Shown: positions 61,669-64,000 of the stretch, piece after piece
Layout of the letters: each line of letters begins with the position of its first letter
Numbering within the stretch: the first letter of the stretch is position 1
Origin: Vibrio pectenicida
GTDB taxonomy: Bacteria; Pseudomonadota; Gammaproteobacteria; Enterobacterales; Vibrionaceae
DNA length: 64,000 bases
Assembly (NCBI GenBank): GCA_024347015.1
Contig: AP024890.1
Coordinates: forward strand, 1,054,001-1,118,000
Direction of reading: 5' to 3'
Position numbers and translations under genes: made by a program
The notes under the pieces: generated by a model
Seen by the model: the letters and a program-made list of their open reading frames with translations, nothing else
Databases searched by the model: none
What the model was told of the DNA's origin: nothing

Positions 61669-62241
61669 TTGAAGTTTGAGTTTTTGAATACGGAAATAGT
61701 AGCACTAGTTAACTTTGTTGCTGCATTGTTTACTATTGCAGCAGCGGTTATTGCGTTAATCACATTATTGAGCTGGAAAAATCAGCAACTCTTGGGACCA
61801 AAATTAAATGCGGTTTTAGAAGCGGAAGATTGCTATTACTTGGTTGTGCAAGGATATATGCAAAATTTTTCTTTTTTCTTTCATAGCAGTAAGTTGGCAT
61901 TCGAAACACGAAATACACCTAAAGAGACAAGAGCAGAAGCCAACGATGTAATTTCACGAGAGTCTGAAAAACTAAATTTTGAAAAGCAGGCTCTACATGA
62001 CTCAAACTTTCAACTCGCAGTACTACGGATGCAACGACTTGGATTAATTGCAGAAATAGATAAAAGTATGGACACAAAGCACCTAACAGAAATATTTGAG
62101 GGTTACCTAGAACGAATTCAAAAACATGACTACTCCGATGAATATAGCAACAACGACTTGCTTAGTTCATTTGCACATGAAATCTGTTGGATTCAGGATA
62201 GTGGTAAACAGGCTTTTAAAACGATTAGGGACTCTTTGTAA
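61669..62241 (+). CDS. Cassette-borne single-span membrane protein, unknown function
   Basis: The 190-residue protein has one N-terminal membrane helix (about 12-34, VNFVAALFTIAAAVIALITL) and a charged helical cytoplasmic part (about 40-190) with coiled-coil character around 75-125. I do not recognise the family. The start is TTG with AGTAGG about nine bases upstream. It begins 28 bases after the attC crossover, the usual cassette spacing. Small membrane proteins of this shape are common among Vibrio cassettes. Confidence 0.6.
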   Translation: MKFEFLNTEIVALVNFVAALFTIAAAVIALITLLSWKNQQLLGPKLNAVLEAEDCYYLVVQGYMQNFSFFFHSSKLAFETRNTPKETRAEANDVISRESEKLNFEKQALHDSNFQLAVLRMQRLGLIAEIDKSMDTKHLTEIFEGYLERIQKHDYSDEYSNNDLLSSFAHEICWIQDSGKQAFKTIRDSL

Positions 62242-62461
62242 ATTTCAGCCATACAAGCGTTTAAGGTTTCAAGATACTATTTCTAATCTGATTAAATCGG
62301 TTTACGGCAATTTCCTAAATCGTTTTTTGTCCAAAACGAAGTTTCATGATCGATTAAAAAACAACCATCAACAGTCAAATCACACTTCAAAAATATCCAT
62401 GCTGGATCAACTGGGTCAGAATTGGCACAATGGACCTAGGCTTTTATAAATAAGGGCACCA
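62242..62461 (+). other. Non-coding stretch with probable decayed attC left arm
   Basis: ACAAGCGTTTAAGG at about 62252-62265, eleven bases after the stop, resembles the left arm of Vibrio attC sites (AACAAGCGYTTAAG). No matching right arm ending in GCGTTA is found, so this attC appears truncated. The remainder up to the hydrolase gene shows no other signal. Confidence 0.45.
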
Positions 62462-63097
62462 ATGAACATTGTTATTCTTCATGGACTTTATATGCATGGC
62501 TTAGTCATGAAGCCGCTTAGTCAAAAGCTGCGTTCATACGGTTATGATACAAAAACGGTTAGCTACAACAGTCTAGCGATAGATGAAAACAAGGTGTTCG
62601 AGGTGATTGACCATGCCTTGTCGCCCTCCCAAACCAATGTATTGGTCGGGCATAGCCTTGGCGGCCTTATTATTAAACATTACCTTACTTCACGCACGCC
62701 AACCCCTAGCTGTATTTCCCACATTGTTGCTGTAGGGTCACCGCTGCAAGGCGCTTCGATTGTCAATCGAATTCAAGATTTAGGCATGGGAGCTGTATTA
62801 GGTAATGCGCCTAAATTTGGTCTAGAGCAACATGAAGATAATTGGAATCATCCACAAAAACTGGGTAGTATTGCAGGTACGCTAGCGATAGGTGCACGAA
62901 GCTTGTTAATGATGGGTGATAACACTCTTTCGGATGGAACCGTTACAGTGGAAGAAACCAAAATCGAAGGCATGACTGATCATATCGAGATGCGTAGTGC
63001 GCACACCAGCATGATATATAACTCTGTGGTATCGAAACAAATCGACCACTTTATTAAAACGAATAGTTTTACACATGGCAAGCAATCGGTAGATTAA
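62462..63097 (+). CDS. Alpha/beta-hydrolase (lipase/esterase-like)
   Basis: The 211-residue protein starts MNIVILHGLYMHGLVMKPLS, the oxyanion strand HG of alpha/beta hydrolases. The nucleophile elbow is GHSLGG (about residues 63-68). The likely acid is in SDGTVTVEET and the likely His in AHTSMIYN. There is no signal peptide, so the enzyme is probably cytoplasmic. Family members of this short type deacylate small esters or lipids; the substrate is unknown. AAGGG precedes the ATG. It is the first core-genome gene to the right of the cassettes. Confidence 0.87.
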   Translation: MNIVILHGLYMHGLVMKPLSQKLRSYGYDTKTVSYNSLAIDENKVFEVIDHALSPSQTNVLVGHSLGGLIIKHYLTSRTPTPSCISHIVAVGSPLQGASIVNRIQDLGMGAVLGNAPKFGLEQHEDNWNHPQKLGSIAGTLAIGARSLLMMGDNTLSDGTVTVEETKIEGMTDHIEMRSAHTSMIYNSVVSKQIDHFIKTNSFTHGKQSVD

Positions 63098-63158
63098 AGT
63101 GCGAAATACGAGAGACCAGCACTCCCCACCAAATCAATGTGGAGCACTAGCTTCAACG

Positions 63159-64000
63159 CTATGCAGCTTTATAGTTATGTTTGCCAAGTAAACCAGAGTA
63201 AAAATCGTTGTCATCTAATACGCCAACTAACTCCCCGCTTTCGACTAACAAAATCGGTTGCCCACTGAGCTGCTTTAACTTAATCGCCTCTCGCATACCG
63301 ATATCTGGGCTGGCAATCACTACACTTTGTTTTGAAATATCGTCTAATTTTACTCTCTCATCTCGCCAATCTATTAACCTGAGAGACGTTTTATCATCTA
63401 GATAAAGCTGGCTATCACGTGCTTCTACCCATACCTTTTGTATAGGGCAAATTTGCATTCTCGCTGCTTCTCGCTCTAATTCACTCACTGGTTGCATTAG
63501 TGAGCGACCTTTAAGTACATTAAGTGGGTTAGTATGCGCAACAAAATCTTTAACGTAATCATTTTCAGGCGTTAAAACTATCTCTTCTGGCTTGCCATGT
63601 TGAATCAGTTTGCCTGATTCCATAATGGCAATATTGTTGCCAATTTTGAGCGCTTCATCGAGATCGTGGCTAACAAACAAAATGGTTTTATTGAGTTTTT
63701 TCTGCAAGGAAATAAGTTCATCTTGCAGTTGAGCTCGAATTAATGGATCAAGAGCTGAAAAGGGTTCGTCCATTAATAAAATATCAGTATCCATCGCAAA
63801 TGCTCTTGCTAATCCGACTCTTTGCTGCATACCTCCAGACAGCTCATGAGGATACTTATTCGCCCATTCAGAAAGCTCGACCATGGCTAATTGCTCGCGC
63901 GCTTTATCACGCCTTTGAGCTTTAGGCATGCCAAGCATCTCTAGCCCAAAAGCGACATTATCCAGTACTGTCAGCCAAGGCATTAAAGCAAATTTTTGAA
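63159..64000 (-). CDS. choV: Choline/glycine betaine ABC transporter ATPase, 3' part
   Basis: The open frame continues past the right edge, with QKFALMPWLTVLDNV containing the Q-loop at the start. LSGGMQQRVGLARAFAMDTD (signature), DEPFSALDP (Walker B) and VSHDLDEALKIG (His switch) follow. The last 110 residues form a regulatory CBS-like module ending LLGKHNYKAA. The Walker A is outside the window. The sequence resembles ChoV of choline importers, part of the betaine synthesis locus. Permease and binding protein genes should lie upstream, outside the window. Confidence 0.9.
   Translation of the reverse strand, partial: QKFALMPWLTVLDNVAFGLEMLGMPKAQRRDKAREQLAMVELSEWANKYPHELSGGMQQRVGLARAFAMDTDILLMDEPFSALDPLIRAQLQDELISLQKKLNKTILFVSHDLDEALKIGNNIAIMESGKLIQHGKPEEIVLTPENDYVKDFVAHTNPLNVLKGRSLMQPVSELEREAARMQICPIQKVWVEARDSQLYLDDKTSLRLIDWRDERVKLDDISKQSVVIASPDIGMREAIKLKQLSGQPILLVESGELVGVLDDNDFYSGLLGKHNYKAA

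Noticed and set aside
62126..62449. 107-codon frame after the cassette membrane protein
   Set aside because: It overlaps the end of the real gene in another frame and runs over the attC-like remnant; translated attC arms commonly give such frames.
63105..63150. Imperfect inverted repeat between the hydrolase gene and choV
   Set aside because: The arms pair poorly and no T run follows on either strand, so a terminator is not supported.
1..64000. CRISPR arrays, insertion sequences, transposases and integrases
   Set aside because: No regularly spaced repeats and no transposase or recombinase protein signatures were seen anywhere in the window.

Overview
The window looks like part of the second chromosome of a Vibrio (Gammaproteobacteria). 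This rests on gene content and order rather than on any marker: zwf-pgl-gnd preceded by an HD-GYP gene, a Lon-like protease gene divergent from a TPR gene plus a fused dipeptide-type ABC ATPase, a LysR gene divergent from lldP-lldD, pyrC, the choline transporter ATPase, and many methyl-accepting chemotaxis genes. From memory this resembles the layout of V. cholerae chromosome II. The DNA is moderately AT-rich and gene-dense on both strands.

Bases 1-12700 hold signalling and small-metabolism genes: a truncated acyltransferase, an AraC-like protein without a clear HTH, two chemoreceptors, a DsbA/FrnE-type oxidoreductase, a YedI-type membrane protein, an M14-type peptidase, an AraC regulator, a PilZ protein, an EAL-HDOD protein and GlpR. 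Bases 12700-30500 hold a MOSC/flavoreductase/ferredoxin fusion, pyrC with a PurR-like box in its leader, a cytochrome b562, an HD-GYP sensor, the oxidative pentose phosphate operon zwf-pgl-gnd, a serine-type permease, small enzymes, tRNA-Gly(TCC) and a periplasmic-sensor diguanylate cyclase. Two small membrane-protein genes here appear broken, one by in-frame TGA codons and one by a frameshift.

Bases 30500-53100 hold an OFA-type MFS transporter, the yejABEF peptide (microcin C-type) importer, a Nudix hydrolase, a third chemoreceptor, ldhA, a Lon-like protease, the TPR/ABC pair with a Fur-like box, lldP-lldD with a LysR regulator, and a PhzF-family enzyme. D-lactate production (ldhA) and L-lactate uptake and oxidation (lldP, lldD) lie within 10 kb of each other.

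Bases 53060-62460 are accessory DNA. A 901-codon ABC1/UbiB-type kinase gene is bracketed by two 54-base near-identical copies of the 3' end of phzF, so it appears to have been inserted there. It is followed by a 468-base AT-rich spacer and a long secreted protein with a toxin-like C-terminus. Next comes a likely integron cassette carrying two genes, an unknown 321-aa protein and a DUF3644 protein with an HEPN-type R-x4-H motif, ending in a recognisable attC site that overlaps the stop codon. A second cassette-like unit encodes a single-span membrane protein and ends in what looks like a decayed attC. No integrase is in the window. The two-gene cassette is the best candidate for an undescribed (anti-phage) system. 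The window closes with an alpha/beta hydrolase and the choline/betaine transporter ATPase gene, which runs off the right edge.
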